Origin: Pseudoalteromonas sp. NC201
GTDB lineage: Bacteria; Pseudomonadota; Gammaproteobacteria; Enterobacterales; Alteromonadaceae
NCBI RefSeq assembly: GCF_002850255.1
Contig: NZ_CP022522.1
Span: forward strand, 2,789,125-2,853,124
Length of the DNA stretch: 64,000 nucleotides
Reading direction: 5' to 3'
Translations under genes and position numbers: made by a program
The notes under the pieces: model-generated
Told to the model about the DNA's origin: nothing
What the model saw: the letters and a program-made list of their open reading frames with translations, nothing else
The model's database searches: none
Shown here: piece after piece, positions 44,638 to 53,736 of the stretch
How positions within the stretch are numbered: position 1 is the stretch's first letter
How the letters are laid out: every line of letters starts with the position of its first letter

Positions 44638-45108
44638 GTGCAAAAAACCGTAGAGATTTATACCGATGGCTCGTGTTTAGGCAATCCAGGTCCAGGTGGT
44701 TATGGTGTTTACCTTTCCTATCAAGGACATGAAAAAGAAATGAGTGCAGGGTATAAACTCACAACCAATAATAGAATGGAAATGCTTGCGGCTATTGTTG
44801 CACTCGAAACATTAAAGCGCCCCTGCGATATCATTCTGTATACCGACAGCCAATATGTTAAGCAAGGCATTGAGTCTTGGCTTGAAAACTGGAAAAAGCG
44901 CAATTGGAAAACCGCAGCCAAACAACCAGTAAAAAATGTCGATTTATGGCAAAGACTGGACGCTGCCACCAGCCGACACACGATCCAATGGCGCTGGGTA
45001 AAAGGCCACGCTGGAAATAAATATAATGAGCTTGTTGATGACTTAGCGCGTGAAGCGGCTTCAGGTCCAAACCTACTTGTAGATGAAGGCTACGAAGCCA
45101 GCGTCTAA
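44638..45108 (+). CDS. rnhA: Ribonuclease HI
   Basis: 156 residues from the GTG at 44638-44640 ([16 protein letters not shown]), close to the 155 of Escherichia coli. The catalytic acids D10, E48, D70 and D134 are present. It degrades RNA in RNA-DNA hybrids. Longer in-frame starts upstream would overlap the dnaQ promoter region and give a Cys-rich tail unlike the family. Confidence 0.97.
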   Translation: MQKTVEIYTDGSCLGNPGPGGYGVYLSYQGHEKEMSAGYKLTTNNRMEMLAAIVALETLKRPCDIILYTDSQYVKQGIESWLENWKKRNWKTAAKQPVKNVDLWQRLDAATSRHTIQWRWVKGHAGNKYNELVDDLAREAASGPNLLVDEGYEASV

Positions 45109-45171
45109 CTAAGGGATCATTCAATAACAAATAACAGCTCCCTTAAGATTTATATTAAGTAATAATACTCG

Positions 45172-45921
45172 TTATTCTTTATCTTGGCAGGTTTGTCTGA
45201 GTCCAGCCCCTTTCACAGCGGGTGTCCACTTAGGCTTTACATGCCACTTAGGTTTGATTGGAGTGAGCGGCATCACCCGCTTTCTTGCCACCAACATATA
45301 CACGCTTCCCATCGGCTTTAAGTAATGACGGCAAAAACGACGCCATGGCGCAAAACGAGAAAGCCTCGAGCCTCGCGCTAAAGACGCATAAATAAAGCGC
45401 TCGTCACCAACAATCTCAAACCCGAGTAAATCTAGCCAATCCTTCACCCGCGATGGAGTAAAGAAGCGCCCTGACCAAGGTAGTTTTTCTTTACTAAAGG
45501 GAAGCATTTGCGCCACACCACATAAACTAAACGGATTAAAACCTGAGATCACAATATAACCTCCAGGAATAAGCGTTCGGTGGGCTTCGCGTAGAATATG
45601 ATGCGGATCAGAATGATATTCTAAGCACTGACTTAAAATACAAGCATCGACTGAGTTTTCGTAAAAAGGTAGCTCGTCAATTTCAGCAAATACTCCGACA
45701 CGTTTGCCTTGTGGGGCAACACAAACTTGATGCTTAATCGGGCTGGCAGAGGTATTCATTTGACCGCTCAAACAGCCGAGTTTTAGCATGTGGTAACCAA
45801 ACATTCTTGGTAGCCATTCATCCAGTCGTTTTTGGATCCCCACCTTTAAATATTCACCGTGAGGAAAGTCTTGCCACTCATCGGGTTTGGGTCCTTGTAA
45901 AAAACTTAACGCTGGTTTCAT
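45172..45921 (-). CDS. SAM-dependent methyltransferase (YafS-like)
   Basis: 249 residues, a class I methyltransferase fold. The first glycine-rich SAM motif is weak (LKLGCLSGQM), and then come ACILSQCLEYHSDP and LIPGGYIVISGFNPFS, which are typical of post-motif II and motif III regions. In Escherichia coli yafS lies between gloB and rnhA, which is the same place as here. The substrate is not known. Confidence 0.88.
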   Translation of the reverse strand: MKPALSFLQGPKPDEWQDFPHGEYLKVGIQKRLDEWLPRMFGYHMLKLGCLSGQMNTSASPIKHQVCVAPQGKRVGVFAEIDELPFYENSVDACILSQCLEYHSDPHHILREAHRTLIPGGYIVISGFNPFSLCGVAQMLPFSKEKLPWSGRFFTPSRVKDWLDLLGFEIVGDERFIYASLARGSRLSRFAPWRRFCRHYLKPMGSVYMLVARKRVMPLTPIKPKWHVKPKWTPAVKGAGLRQTCQDKE

Positions 45922-45973
45922 TTACTAAGCTCGTTATACTGGTGTTATTAATCACTTTATAGAGCATTGCGTT

Positions 45974-46741
45974 ATGGTGCAAGTCGATGCAATCAAAGCA
46001 TTTGATGACAATTATATCTGGGTGATAAAAGACCCTCTACGTTCAAACTGTTGGGTGGTTGACCCAGGTGACGAACAACCTGTTTTAGATTACCTCGCCA
46101 AGTTTGATTTAACACTCCAAGGCATATTAGTCACCCATCACCATTGGGATCATACTGATGGCATTGCCCCGCTTTTATCACATTTTCCCAGCTTAACAGT
46201 CTACGGGCCTAAAAATGGTAAATATAAAGGCATTACTCATGGCCTTAGTGAACACGATAAGATCACACTTTTTGATACCACGCTGAACATTATTGCCACC
46301 CCAGGTCACACGTTAGACCATATCTGTTATGTAAATGATGAACTGGCTTTTACGGGTGATACATTATTCAATGCTGGCTGCGGCAGACTTTTTGAGGGAA
46401 CACCTAGCCAAATGTGGCACTCCTTTGAAAAGCTACTCACACTACCTGACACATGTAAAGTGTATTGCACGCACGAGTACACACTCGCGAACCTTGCTTT
46501 TGCTGAGGCCGTTGAGCCCACTAACCAAGCACTGATCCAGTATCACCAACAAGCAAAGTCATTACGTGCCAGTAACGAGCGCACGGTACCTACGACAATT
46601 GAACAACAAAAAGCAATCAATCCTTTTGTACGTGCCGCAAATGATGCCATTCTCACCCATGTTCCAACGCAATTTATCGCGTCAGAAAATACACCTGAAG
46701 CTCGCTTTAGTGCACTGAGAAAATGGAAGGATAACTTCTAA
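45974..46741 (+). CDS. gloB: Hydroxyacylglutathione hydrolase (glyoxalase II)
   Basis: 255 residues of the metallo-beta-lactamase superfamily. The binuclear zinc site is THHHWDHTDG (H55, H57, D59, H60), with H around 113 (TPGHTLDH), D in FTGDTLF and H in CTHEYT. It hydrolyses S-lactoylglutathione to lactate in methylglyoxal detoxification. It is divergent from the yafS-like gene, 52 bases away. Confidence 0.97.
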   Translation: MVQVDAIKAFDDNYIWVIKDPLRSNCWVVDPGDEQPVLDYLAKFDLTLQGILVTHHHWDHTDGIAPLLSHFPSLTVYGPKNGKYKGITHGLSEHDKITLFDTTLNIIATPGHTLDHICYVNDELAFTGDTLFNAGCGRLFEGTPSQMWHSFEKLLTLPDTCKVYCTHEYTLANLAFAEAVEPTNQALIQYHQQAKSLRASNERTVPTTIEQQKAINPFVRAANDAILTHVPTQFIASENTPEARFSALRKWKDNF

Positions 46742-46765
46742 AATATTCAATAGTGACCTAATGTA

Positions 46766-46791
46766 ACGCCAAAATGACGCTTTTTTGGCGT
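46766..46791. terminator. Hairpin after gloB
   Basis: ACGCCAAAA and TTTTGGCGT pair perfectly (9 bp) around an 8-base loop, 25 bases after the gloB stop. A T-run lies within the stem but not after it, so its terminator strength is uncertain. Confidence 0.5.
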
Positions 46792-46912
46792 ACTTACATA
46801 GGAAGTATTGAATAAATTATCCATTTTCTTTGCAATACCGCCAAAGATAAGCATTTCTAACGATTTTTAGGAAGTCGAAATAAAATAATAAAGAAGCTTT
46901 AAATGCTGATAC

Positions 46913-46938
46913 AAACTCGGTAATATTGCCGAGTTTTT
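46913..46938 (+). terminator. Intrinsic terminator just upstream of mltD
   Basis: AAACTCGG-TAATATTG-CCGAGTTT followed by TT. It ends only 30 bases before the mltD ATG, leaving no room for a full promoter after it. It could end a transcript from gloB or a small RNA, or act as an attenuator in the mltD leader. Confidence 0.7.
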
Positions 46939-46968
46939 GTCCGAACCCCCAAGCAAAAGAACGCATTT

Positions 46969-48543
46969 ATGAAAAAGCTCGCCTTTATTGTTGCTTCATT
47001 AGCAATGTTAAGTGGTTGTGAAATCACGCAAGAAACCCCGTTGGAAACTGCAACTGAACAAGTGAAGCAGGCCAACTTAGATCACGCGAGCCCTTATGAT
47101 ATCTCCCAAACACTCAGTACCTCATGGCAAGACGAAGATGAAGAGGCTGTGCCTGTATTTGACGACGTATGGGAGCGGATCCGTTATCAGTTATCTATCG
47201 AAGTGCCACAAAATAGACCTGTGGTCGCCGAACGTAATTACTATCAACGTCACCAAGCCTATTTAGACCGTATCGCAAAACGTGCAGAACCTTACCTCTA
47301 CTACATTGTTGAAGAAGTAGAAAAGCGCAATATGCCGGTAGAAATCGCGTTGTTACCTATTGTGGAAAGCGCATTCGATCCATTTGGCTATTCACACCGC
47401 ACCGCTTCCGGTATTTGGCAATTTATGCCTCAAACCGGTGAACGCTTTAACCTCAAACAAAATTGGTGGTATGACGGCCGTCGCGATATTATTGCATCAA
47501 CGCAGGCTGCATTAGATTACCTCACCTATCTCCATAAAACACTGGAAGGCGATTGGTTAAACGCAATTGCCGCTTACAATTCAGGTGAAGGTCGATTGCT
47601 CAGAGCAATCCGAAAAAATCGTAAAAAGCATTTGCCTACCGATTTTTGGTCTCTCGATTTACCTCGCGAAACCACCGCGTATGTGCCTAAATTACTTGCC
47701 TTATCCGACCTCTTAAAACGTTCAGATGAGTTTAAGGTCGCGTGGCAACCTATAATCAATGCCCAAGTTGTTGATACCGTTGAGGTAGGGTCACAAATTG
47801 ATTTAGCGCTTGCCGCTGAAATGGCCGATATTTCTTTAACTGAACTCTATCGCTTAAATCCAGGTTTTAATCGTTGGGCCACCGATCCAGATGGCCCACA
47901 CCAGTTATTATTACCCATGGAAAAAGTTGACGCTTTTCAAGAGAAATTAGCTAAAACTGAAGTAAAAGATCGACTTCGTTGGCAATATTATACAGTGCAA
48001 AAAGGAGATAGCCTGTCGGTCGTTGCGACTAAGTTTAATACTAGTATCGGCGCCATTCGCTCACTCAATAGCATCGATGGCAATATGATCCGTGTTGGCC
48101 AGAAGTTATTGGTGCCACTCAGTGATGGCGAATTGCAAAGTGAGCATTTACCACCAGAAGTGCGCCTTGCCGCCAACAAAGTAACTAAGAAAAAACTCAG
48201 CCACACAGTAAAATCAGGTGATACATTGTGGGATATCAGCCGCGAATATGATGTTACCGTTAAGCAATTAGCTAGCTGGAATAAGTTAAAAACCAATGCC
48301 GTTTTGCGCCTTGGACAAAAGCTTACTGTCTTTAAAGATGAAAAAGCAGCAAATCAAACCGTCCTCGTCAACACCGAGCGCACAATCACTTACAAAGTGC
48401 GTAAAGGCGACTCATTGGCACGTATCGCCACTAAGTTTAACGTCAGCGTGAATGAAATCGTCAAATGGAACAACCTGACTGGACAGAAGTATCTTCAGCC
48501 TGGTCAAAAGTTAAAGCTGAAAGTTCAGACGAAACGTGTTTAG
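46969..48543 (+). CDS. mltD: Membrane-bound lytic murein transglycosylase D
   Basis: 524 residues. A lipoprotein signal peptide with lipobox LSGC (Cys16) is followed by a family 1 lytic transglycosylase (SLT) domain with the catalytic Glu in PIVESAFDPFGYS, and the GIWQFMPQTG and AYNSGEGR motifs. Three LysM repeats fill the C-terminal half (from about residues 345, 400 and 470, each starting Y/H-x-V-x-x-GD(S/T)L). It cleaves peptidoglycan to anhydro-muropeptides. It lies downstream of gloB, as in Escherichia coli. Confidence 0.97.
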   Translation: MKKLAFIVASLAMLSGCEITQETPLETATEQVKQANLDHASPYDISQTLSTSWQDEDEEAVPVFDDVWERIRYQLSIEVPQNRPVVAERNYYQRHQAYLDRIAKRAEPYLYYIVEEVEKRNMPVEIALLPIVESAFDPFGYSHRTASGIWQFMPQTGERFNLKQNWWYDGRRDIIASTQAALDYLTYLHKTLEGDWLNAIAAYNSGEGRLLRAIRKNRKKHLPTDFWSLDLPRETTAYVPKLLALSDLLKRSDEFKVAWQPIINAQVVDTVEVGSQIDLALAAEMADISLTELYRLNPGFNRWATDPDGPHQLLLPMEKVDAFQEKLAKTEVKDRLRWQYYTVQKGDSLSVVATKFNTSIGAIRSLNSIDGNMIRVGQKLLVPLSDGELQSEHLPPEVRLAANKVTKKKLSHTVKSGDTLWDISREYDVTVKQLASWNKLKTNAVLRLGQKLTVFKDEKAANQTVLVNTERTITYKVRKGDSLARIATKFNVSVNEIVKWNNLTGQKYLQPGQKLKLKVQTKRV

Positions 48544-48568
48544 CGCTAAGAACCAGGGTTTAAAAATA

Positions 48569-48601
48569 AAAATCCAATATCAGTAATGATATTGGATTTT
48601 T
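48569..48601 (+). terminator. Intrinsic terminator of mltD
   Basis: A perfect 14-bp stem, AAAATCCAATATCA / TGATATTGGATTTT, with loop GTAA, and T at the end. A-run before and T-run after make it work in both directions. Confidence 0.92.
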
Positions 48602-48773
48602 ACATATTAAAGCAGCACTTTTGACTCACTTTTCCTTAAAGATTACGACAGTTCTATCGTTTAAATACACAGTTTTTCAACGTCGCTTACAGCTGATTTA
48701 AACCCAAAAATTTGGTTAGGCTTCAATGCTGATTAATATTATCTAAAGGAAGTTTCATAAAGAACTGATATCG

Positions 48774-48974
48774 TTAGTACATTATTGGCGTACCACCAAT
48801 CCTCCTGCAAATTCTCGATGCGTTATCCGCATCTCGATAATCAGAAAAAGAGTCAGCCCATAACAACTCACCATTTTTGTAACATTCAAGGTAAATTTCT
48901 TCGAATGCGGTAGTATTAGACGACATTGCGGTGGCGAAAATAGCAGATACAGCAAATAGAATCGGTTTAATCAT
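48774..48974 (-). CDS. Small exported protein of unknown function
   Basis: 66 residues from the ATG at 48972-48974, which has AAGGA 7 bases upstream; a longer start 28 codons earlier has no such site. A signal peptide (MIKPILFAVSAIFATAMSSN) is followed by a small domain with two Cys (YLECYKNG and ASRICRRIGG), probably disulfide-linked in the periplasm. No homologue is recognised. It stands alone between mltD and the flavodoxin gene. Confidence 0.7.
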   Translation of the reverse strand: MIKPILFAVSAIFATAMSSNTTAFEEIYLECYKNGELLWADSFSDYRDADNASRICRRIGGTPIMY

Positions 48975-49179
48975 TGTCTTTTCCTTTTCATTATTTTGAA
49001 CTTTATAATATCGGTCACTTTTCATACAACCAAGACCAATGTCACACAACGTAACCAAAATGTAAATATTTATATTTTTCCGTTACTATAACTATGCTGA
49101 TGAGTTTGCTATTTGAGCTGGCAACGCGGCCTATTAAGCCGCGTAAATTGAAAGGTAATGCTTGAACAGAAGATAAAAC

Positions 49180-49623
49180 CTAAAGGTTTTTTGCCAATGA
49201 TTGAAGCCAAGCCTCTGCCGGCTCCCAAGGCTCAAAATATTCACAGGCATCGATGTCTAGACGCGGTTGTGCTCGAGTGGCGTTCAACTCTTCAATCAGG
49301 GCATCAATTTGCTTTCCAGCACCACAATAAGTATCGCCATAACTAGAATCCCCCAATGCGATGACCGCTACTTTCTTGCCCGTTAGCATCGGAAATTCGC
49401 TTTGCATTTGCAAAAATAAAGGCAGCAAGTTATCGGGAATATCACCAGATCCGGTAGTAGAAGAAATAAATAAAATGTTTTCAGCTTGCGTTACATCAAC
49501 GATGGAAGCAGGCTCAATAACACTTGCCTCATGACCCGATTTATTCAAAAACTCAGCACTGTCGTTTGCCAAGTTTTCAGCATTGCCGTACATACTTCCC
49601 ACAAAAATGGAAACTTTTGCCAT
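49180..49623 (-). CDS. Flavodoxin (MioC/YqcA type)
   Basis: 147 residues, a short-chain flavodoxin. FVGSMYGNAENLAND is the FMN phosphate loop, and SSTTGSGDIPDNL and GDSSYGDTYCGAG are the two isoalloxazine-contacting loops. It overlaps truC by one base. In Escherichia coli the corresponding neighbour of truC is yqcA. It is an electron carrier with an unknown partner. Confidence 0.92.
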   Translation of the reverse strand: MAKVSIFVGSMYGNAENLANDSAEFLNKSGHEASVIEPASIVDVTQAENILFISSTTGSGDIPDNLLPLFLQMQSEFPMLTGKKVAVIALGDSSYGDTYCGAGKQIDALIEELNATRAQPRLDIDACEYFEPWEPAEAWLQSLAKNL

Positions 49624-50357
49624 TATTTATAATCCTTCTCGTTGTCTGACCAGCCGAGCTGAGCGAAGACAGCCAATGCTTCTTCTCCCAAATCCGCGGT
49701 AATTGAAATCGTCGTGTTGGTATAAGGATGTACAAATTCCAATTTAGTTGCAAATAACATCAACCGACGTAAGCCAAAATGATCGACAAAAAAGTGGTTG
49801 TGTTTATTATCACCGTGATTGACATCACCAATAATCGGATGTGCTAAATAGTTAAGGTGGCGCCTGATTTGGTGTTTTCTACCCGTTTTAGGAAAACACT
49901 CCACCAATGAGTAGCGAATACTTGGATACTTACCAAAAGGAATTGGCAAGCTACCCTGCAATAAACAATTTATCTGTGTTTGCGCCTCCTGCGGAGCTTT
50001 ATCCTGACAGGCAAACTTATCAGCAATTTTATCAAGTTCTTCTTTGAGTGGTCTGTCGATGAATCTAGATTCCGGAGCAAATCCGCGAACAAGCGCTAAA
50101 TAGCGTTTTTGAATATTACCGCTAATAAAGATTTCATTCATGTCTCGCGCGGCCTCAGAGCTTAGTGCAAACAGTAGCACGCCTGACGTTGGCCTATCTA
50201 AACGGTGAACGGGGAAAACATGTTGACCAAGTTGATCACGTAGCATTTGCATCGCAAATTGTGTTTCTCGCTTATCCAAAAATGAGCGATGAACCAATAA
50301 CCCTGACGGCTTATTTATCGCAACATAATGTGCATCTTGATATAAAATCTCAAGCAT
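49623..50357 (-). CDS. truC: tRNA pseudouridine(65) synthase
   Basis: 244 residues, RluA family. HRLDRPTSGVLLF holds the catalytic D54, the position reported for Escherichia coli TruC. It makes pseudouridine 65 in certain tRNAs, tRNA-Asp among them in Escherichia coli. It overlaps yqcC and the flavodoxin gene by one base each, as a three-gene operon. Confidence 0.95.
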   Translation of the reverse strand: MLEILYQDAHYVAINKPSGLLVHRSFLDKRETQFAMQMLRDQLGQHVFPVHRLDRPTSGVLLFALSSEAARDMNEIFISGNIQKRYLALVRGFAPESRFIDRPLKEELDKIADKFACQDKAPQEAQTQINCLLQGSLPIPFGKYPSIRYSLVECFPKTGRKHQIRRHLNYLAHPIIGDVNHGDNKHNHFFVDHFGLRRLMLFATKLEFVHPYTNTTISITADLGEEALAVFAQLGWSDNEKDYK

Positions 50358-50674
50358 TACGCGCTCTTTGCAATTGTATTATCGAGGTTTTTTAAACACT
50401 GATGCACCGCATTAAAATAAAGATGTTCACTCAGCACCATTTCAGCCATTGGCGCAATCGCCATATTTTCCGGTAATGCTTCACCACTTTCTACCATTGT
50501 TCGCATTTTGCCCAAGAATACAAATTGCAACCACTGCGCGAAGGTCATCGTATCGCAGCAAAATGGCTCCGTAGAGGTAAGTGCCTTAGCCGAAATTGGC
50601 TCGTCTTGCCAAAGACCCGTCGCCTTTAAACAAGTCTCAAGTTCGTCTAACTGAATCAATAATTCCGAGTTCAT
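50357..50674 (-). CDS. yqcC: YqcC family protein
   Basis: 105 residues, mainly helical. The pattern LIQLDELETCLKATGLWQ followed by FAQWLQFVFLGKMR is the YqcC family. Function unknown. It is the first gene of the yqcC-truC-flavodoxin operon, in the order known from Escherichia coli. Confidence 0.92.
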   Translation of the reverse strand: MNSELLIQLDELETCLKATGLWQDEPISAKALTSTEPFCCDTMTFAQWLQFVFLGKMRTMVESGEALPENMAIAPMAEMVLSEHLYFNAVHQCLKNLDNTIAKSA

Positions 50675-50832
50675 CGGTCCTGTCTCTTTCTCAATTTTTT
50701 ACATTATAGCAATTTGCATTATTTAGGAGCTAGCCAATTCTCTCAAGTGCACCTTTTTCATAGGCTTATCAGCGCTCCCAAAAGTAGCTATAATTGCCGC
50801 TATTGAAAATATAAGTAACATATAGAGCATTC

Positions 50833-51861
50833 ATGACAGCGCAAATTTCAACTTTAGGTGAATTACTAACAAACGCCGGAACGCAGTGGCGGGCCTATGA
50901 TCTGGGTCGACGTATCACAAAAATAGATAAGAAGCAGTTTGCGCAAATCGAGAGTACTCAAGTCCCTTATCCTTACCCGCTTGGCGGCCATGCCATCATG
51001 GCGATTCAATTTTGGGATAATGAGGCGACCGCTGATCCTTATGTGTGGTTTTTAAAGTTTCCACTGGATGAGCAAAGCAAGCTCATTATCGCCAGCCGTG
51101 ACCACTTTGCCTCCATGGTACTCGAAGCATTAGGTACTCAACTCACGGGCGAAGCCGCTCAAGGGAAACTTGATAACAACCCTTATGTCTTCACGCCAAA
51201 CGCGAACAAACTCGCGGCATTCAATGCGCTATTAAAGCGTGAGCTTAATCGCCCGGCTTCTCAATATTACGAGCACGCCGAACTCTACTTCTCTGGCAAG
51301 CTTGGATTCGAACGCTGGCAAGAAATAGCGCTACAAGGTATTGCTGACTTTGCCCTACGTCTAGACCACGGTCATAACGCGAGCAACCTGCAACAGGCGT
51401 GGTCTGTTTTGCCAGCAGAAGTTAAGACACCATTAGCCGCAATGCTTGAACACGTTACCATCTCAACATCTCAAACCGAAGACTTTTTAGCCGCTTTAAC
51501 CCATGCATGCCAACAGCAAGATAAGGACGCCACGGTCACCAATTTGCGTGCGATGTCGGGAAGTCACGCGCTTGGTCTCATCGCACATGCTGTAGACGCC
51601 ATTTTAGCATCCGAGTTGGGATCAGATGCAGATTGCTTACTCACGATTGCTGGGCGTGCTTGGGAGACACTAACCGACCAGCAAAGGCTCTTTACCTATA
51701 TGGAAAAAGCCGCTGAGAATAATCAAATCGATGGACTTTTCAGCAGTATTTTCGCAGACTTAGTTGCAATACCTATGTTACGCCCACATGTTTTAGGTAT
51801 TATTAGAGCAGAAAATCGCAGTGAAACTCTGTCTCGTGCAATTGGAAGGTTATTTTCTTAA
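50833..51861 (+). CDS. DUF3549 family protein
   Basis: 342 residues, cytoplasmic, helical, no catalytic motif visible. STLGELLTNAGTQWRAYDLGRRITKI at the start, the LDxF-like YVWFLKFPLDEQ and the size fit the DUF3549 family of Vibrio and Shewanella relatives (from memory). It is followed without a gap by a DUF3301 gene, a usual pairing. Function unknown. Confidence 0.85.
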   Translation: MTAQISTLGELLTNAGTQWRAYDLGRRITKIDKKQFAQIESTQVPYPYPLGGHAIMAIQFWDNEATADPYVWFLKFPLDEQSKLIIASRDHFASMVLEALGTQLTGEAAQGKLDNNPYVFTPNANKLAAFNALLKRELNRPASQYYEHAELYFSGKLGFERWQEIALQGIADFALRLDHGHNASNLQQAWSVLPAEVKTPLAAMLEHVTISTSQTEDFLAALTHACQQQDKDATVTNLRAMSGSHALGLIAHAVDAILASELGSDADCLLTIAGRAWETLTDQQRLFTYMEKAAENNQIDGLFSSIFADLVAIPMLRPHVLGIIRAENRSETLSRAIGRLFS

Positions 51862-52167
51862 ATGACAACGCTTTGGCTTTTTATCATCGTTTCCTCTGTT
51901 ATCGCGCTATTTTGGTATAGTCGCCAGATCGCAGAAGCGGCAAATAGGCATGCACAACATCAAACTGAAAGTTTGCAAGTGCAACTGTTAAGTGTTGCCT
52001 GTATTAAGCGCCGTTTCGGGGTATTAAAGGACGGTAAGCTTGGAATAAAAAGCCAATTTATGTTTGAGTTTAGTTCAGATGGCGAGTCAGCCTATCAAGG
52101 TAAGCTTTACTTAGAAAATGAACGATTAGTCAAAAAAGAATTGCCCGCTTATAAAATCGCAAGTTAA
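51862..52167 (+). CDS. DUF3301 family small membrane protein
   Basis: 101 residues. One N-terminal membrane helix (about 4-19) then a cytoplasmic beta-rich domain (residues 35-95, LLSVACIKRRFG ... FMFEFSSDG). This matches the DUF3301 family. Its ATG directly follows the DUF3549 stop, so the two are translated together. Function unknown. Confidence 0.87.
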   Translation: MTTLWLFIIVSSVIALFWYSRQIAEAANRHAQHQTESLQVQLLSVACIKRRFGVLKDGKLGIKSQFMFEFSSDGESAYQGKLYLENERLVKKELPAYKIAS

Positions 52168-52245
52168 TCCGATGGGTGCGAAAGTAGGCACTTAAATTCA
52201 TATAAATACAAGTGCCTGCTCTGAATTTATAATAGTACAACTATT

Positions 52246-52593
52246 TTAAACATACCCTTTGACGCTTGGCCCGTAGTCGTTTTCACCAACCTCACTATCC
52301 ATGGTGGTGAAATATATAATCACTAATAAACCGACGATAGGCACAAAGCTCACTAAAAGCCACCAGCCCGAGCGTCCAGTGTCGTGAAGACGACGAATAG
52401 ATACTGCAACTATCGGTACTAGAACCACCAAATAATAGATACCTGTCAAAAACAGAGTGCCAAAAAGCCCGTCGACAATACCAATTGCAAAGCCTATCAA
52501 CGCATTTATTAAGATAAACATCCAGTATTCTTTGCGTCTTGAACGTCCACTAAAATCGGAATATCTTTTTAATACTGTTAGATACCATTCCAT
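52246..52593 (-). CDS. DUF805 family membrane protein
   Basis: 115 residues from the ATG at 52591-52593, which has AAGGA 7 bases upstream. FSGRSRRKEYWMF and the three to four hydrophobic helices with RRLHDTGRSGWW are the DUF805 signature. It is an inner membrane protein of unknown function. It converges with the DUF3301 gene. Confidence 0.94.
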   Translation of the reverse strand: MEWYLTVLKRYSDFSGRSRRKEYWMFILINALIGFAIGIVDGLFGTLFLTGIYYLVVLVPIVAVSIRRLHDTGRSGWWLLVSFVPIVGLLVIIYFTTMDSEVGENDYGPSVKGYV

Positions 52594-52680
52594 TTCTTTT
52601 TCCTTAACTATTGCGCCAACATCGCGCACTAAAAAACAATACCAATTCGCTTAATTAAGTGATCTATTTTGAGGCGGGAG

Positions 52681-52836
52681 AATCTTAGCGATAACACCAC
52701 TACCGCGTCCTGCTATCGCCAAGGTACCTACATCCATGCAGGCAAGGCAAGGCAAGGCAAGGCAAGGCAAAAATTTTGCTATTTAGTTGTTCTAAATGAG
52801 AAATTTTTAACGCGGTTAGCGTCAGATTTGCTCCTT
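52681..52836. repeat. Dispersed intergenic repeat, copy A
   Basis: The 43-base core at 52693-52735 matches 57684-57726 at 39 positions. After the core come an imperfect hairpin (CCTACATCC-ATGCAGG), five tandem GGCAA (52741-52765), a hairpin ATTTAG-TTGTT-CTAAAT (about 52782-52798), and an end block CGCGGTTAGCG that resembles CGCAGTTAGCG in copy B. Confidence 0.85.
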
Positions 52837-53186
52837 AAAATTGAGCAAGTATTAAGACTAATCAGTATAAGACTAAAATGAGAGTGGAATAATCTAGCAA
52901 GGAGATCGAAAGATAAGAATGAAACTGCAAGCGGAGAGTTTTGAGAACTTCAACTAAGTTACTAGGAAAATATACATCAAATTTACAACCGTCACAAAAA
53001 ACTAAGGCGCTAGCCTATCTGCTGCGCCTCAATCCTGACGATTATCCCAAGAGGTATCCAATTCCTCTGCTTTACAACCCAAAAGCCATCCGCCAATTCT
53101 TCTTCCCCTGAACGGGTATGTACTCCGACCTACCCGAATCCCATCCTTGTGTCATCCATTAGCACTTCCAATGCATCTCCATTTTA

Positions 53187-53446
53187 GCCACCTTGGCCTC
53201 CTCTTCGCTTCCCGCGCTCCAACGCCACCTTGGCTCCGCTTCACATAATCCCTATGTGCTCCCTATACATTGTTACGTCCAGTGTAACCCATCCACTTCG
53301 CAATCATCCAGATTGCGCTCCCTCATCCTAGAGCCTTGCTCGTCCTTATCTGCTCTTCCTTGCTCCACTACGCTTCCCGCGCTCCTTGACACTCCATGTG
53401 TCTCCTTATCCCTAGTGAAGCTCCGCTTCACACTCGCTTCCTCGAG
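53187..53446. repeat. Cluster of short hairpins with TCC-containing loops
   Basis: A CT-rich stretch holding at least eight small inverted repeats in 260 bases: for example CACATA-ATCCC-TATGTG (53242), GTTAC-GTCCAGT-GTAAC (53272), GCAATC-ATCCA-GATTGC (53300), GACAC-TCCAT-GTGTC (53388) and GTGAAGC-TCC-GCTTCAC (53415). CGCTTCCCGCGCTCC occurs twice (53206 and 53371). No protein is encoded. Confidence 0.75.
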
Positions 53447-53736
53447 TTCCTGATCTTCCTTGCCCTATGCAATACATCCTTCTCTTGTTGTCAAATTCCT
53501 TATCCTTTGACGCTGAGCTCCTGCTCTTGTGTTTCCTTACATTGTTAAGTTTACGGGGATTGAGCACTTTTGTTAGATAGCTCCGAACAATCTTTTTGCT
53601 GTCATTTAAAAGAAAAACAAAGTAACTTCTTTAAAAACAGAAGGGTAACTAAAAATCACACTACAAATTCGGTACTACAAAGCGCCTTAACCCACATTCT
53701 CGTACGAGATCTCTTACATGGTAATTTCCATTGTTG

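Larger units (their letters stand above)
52594..53736. other. Long gene-free region with repeats
   Basis: About 1.1 kb with no gene I can support. It contains a copy of a dispersed repeat (52681-52836) and a CT-rich stretch of small hairpins (53187-53446), listed separately. Short frames in it have no start context or protein character. Nothing else is seen. Confidence 0.7.

Noticed and set aside
48990..49058. Longer start for the small exported protein gene
   Set aside because: The downstream ATG has a good ribosome site and gives a proper signal peptide.
52669..52881. 70-codon frame through the GGCAA repeat
   Set aside because: It follows the dispersed repeat, with no start context, and is not protein-like.
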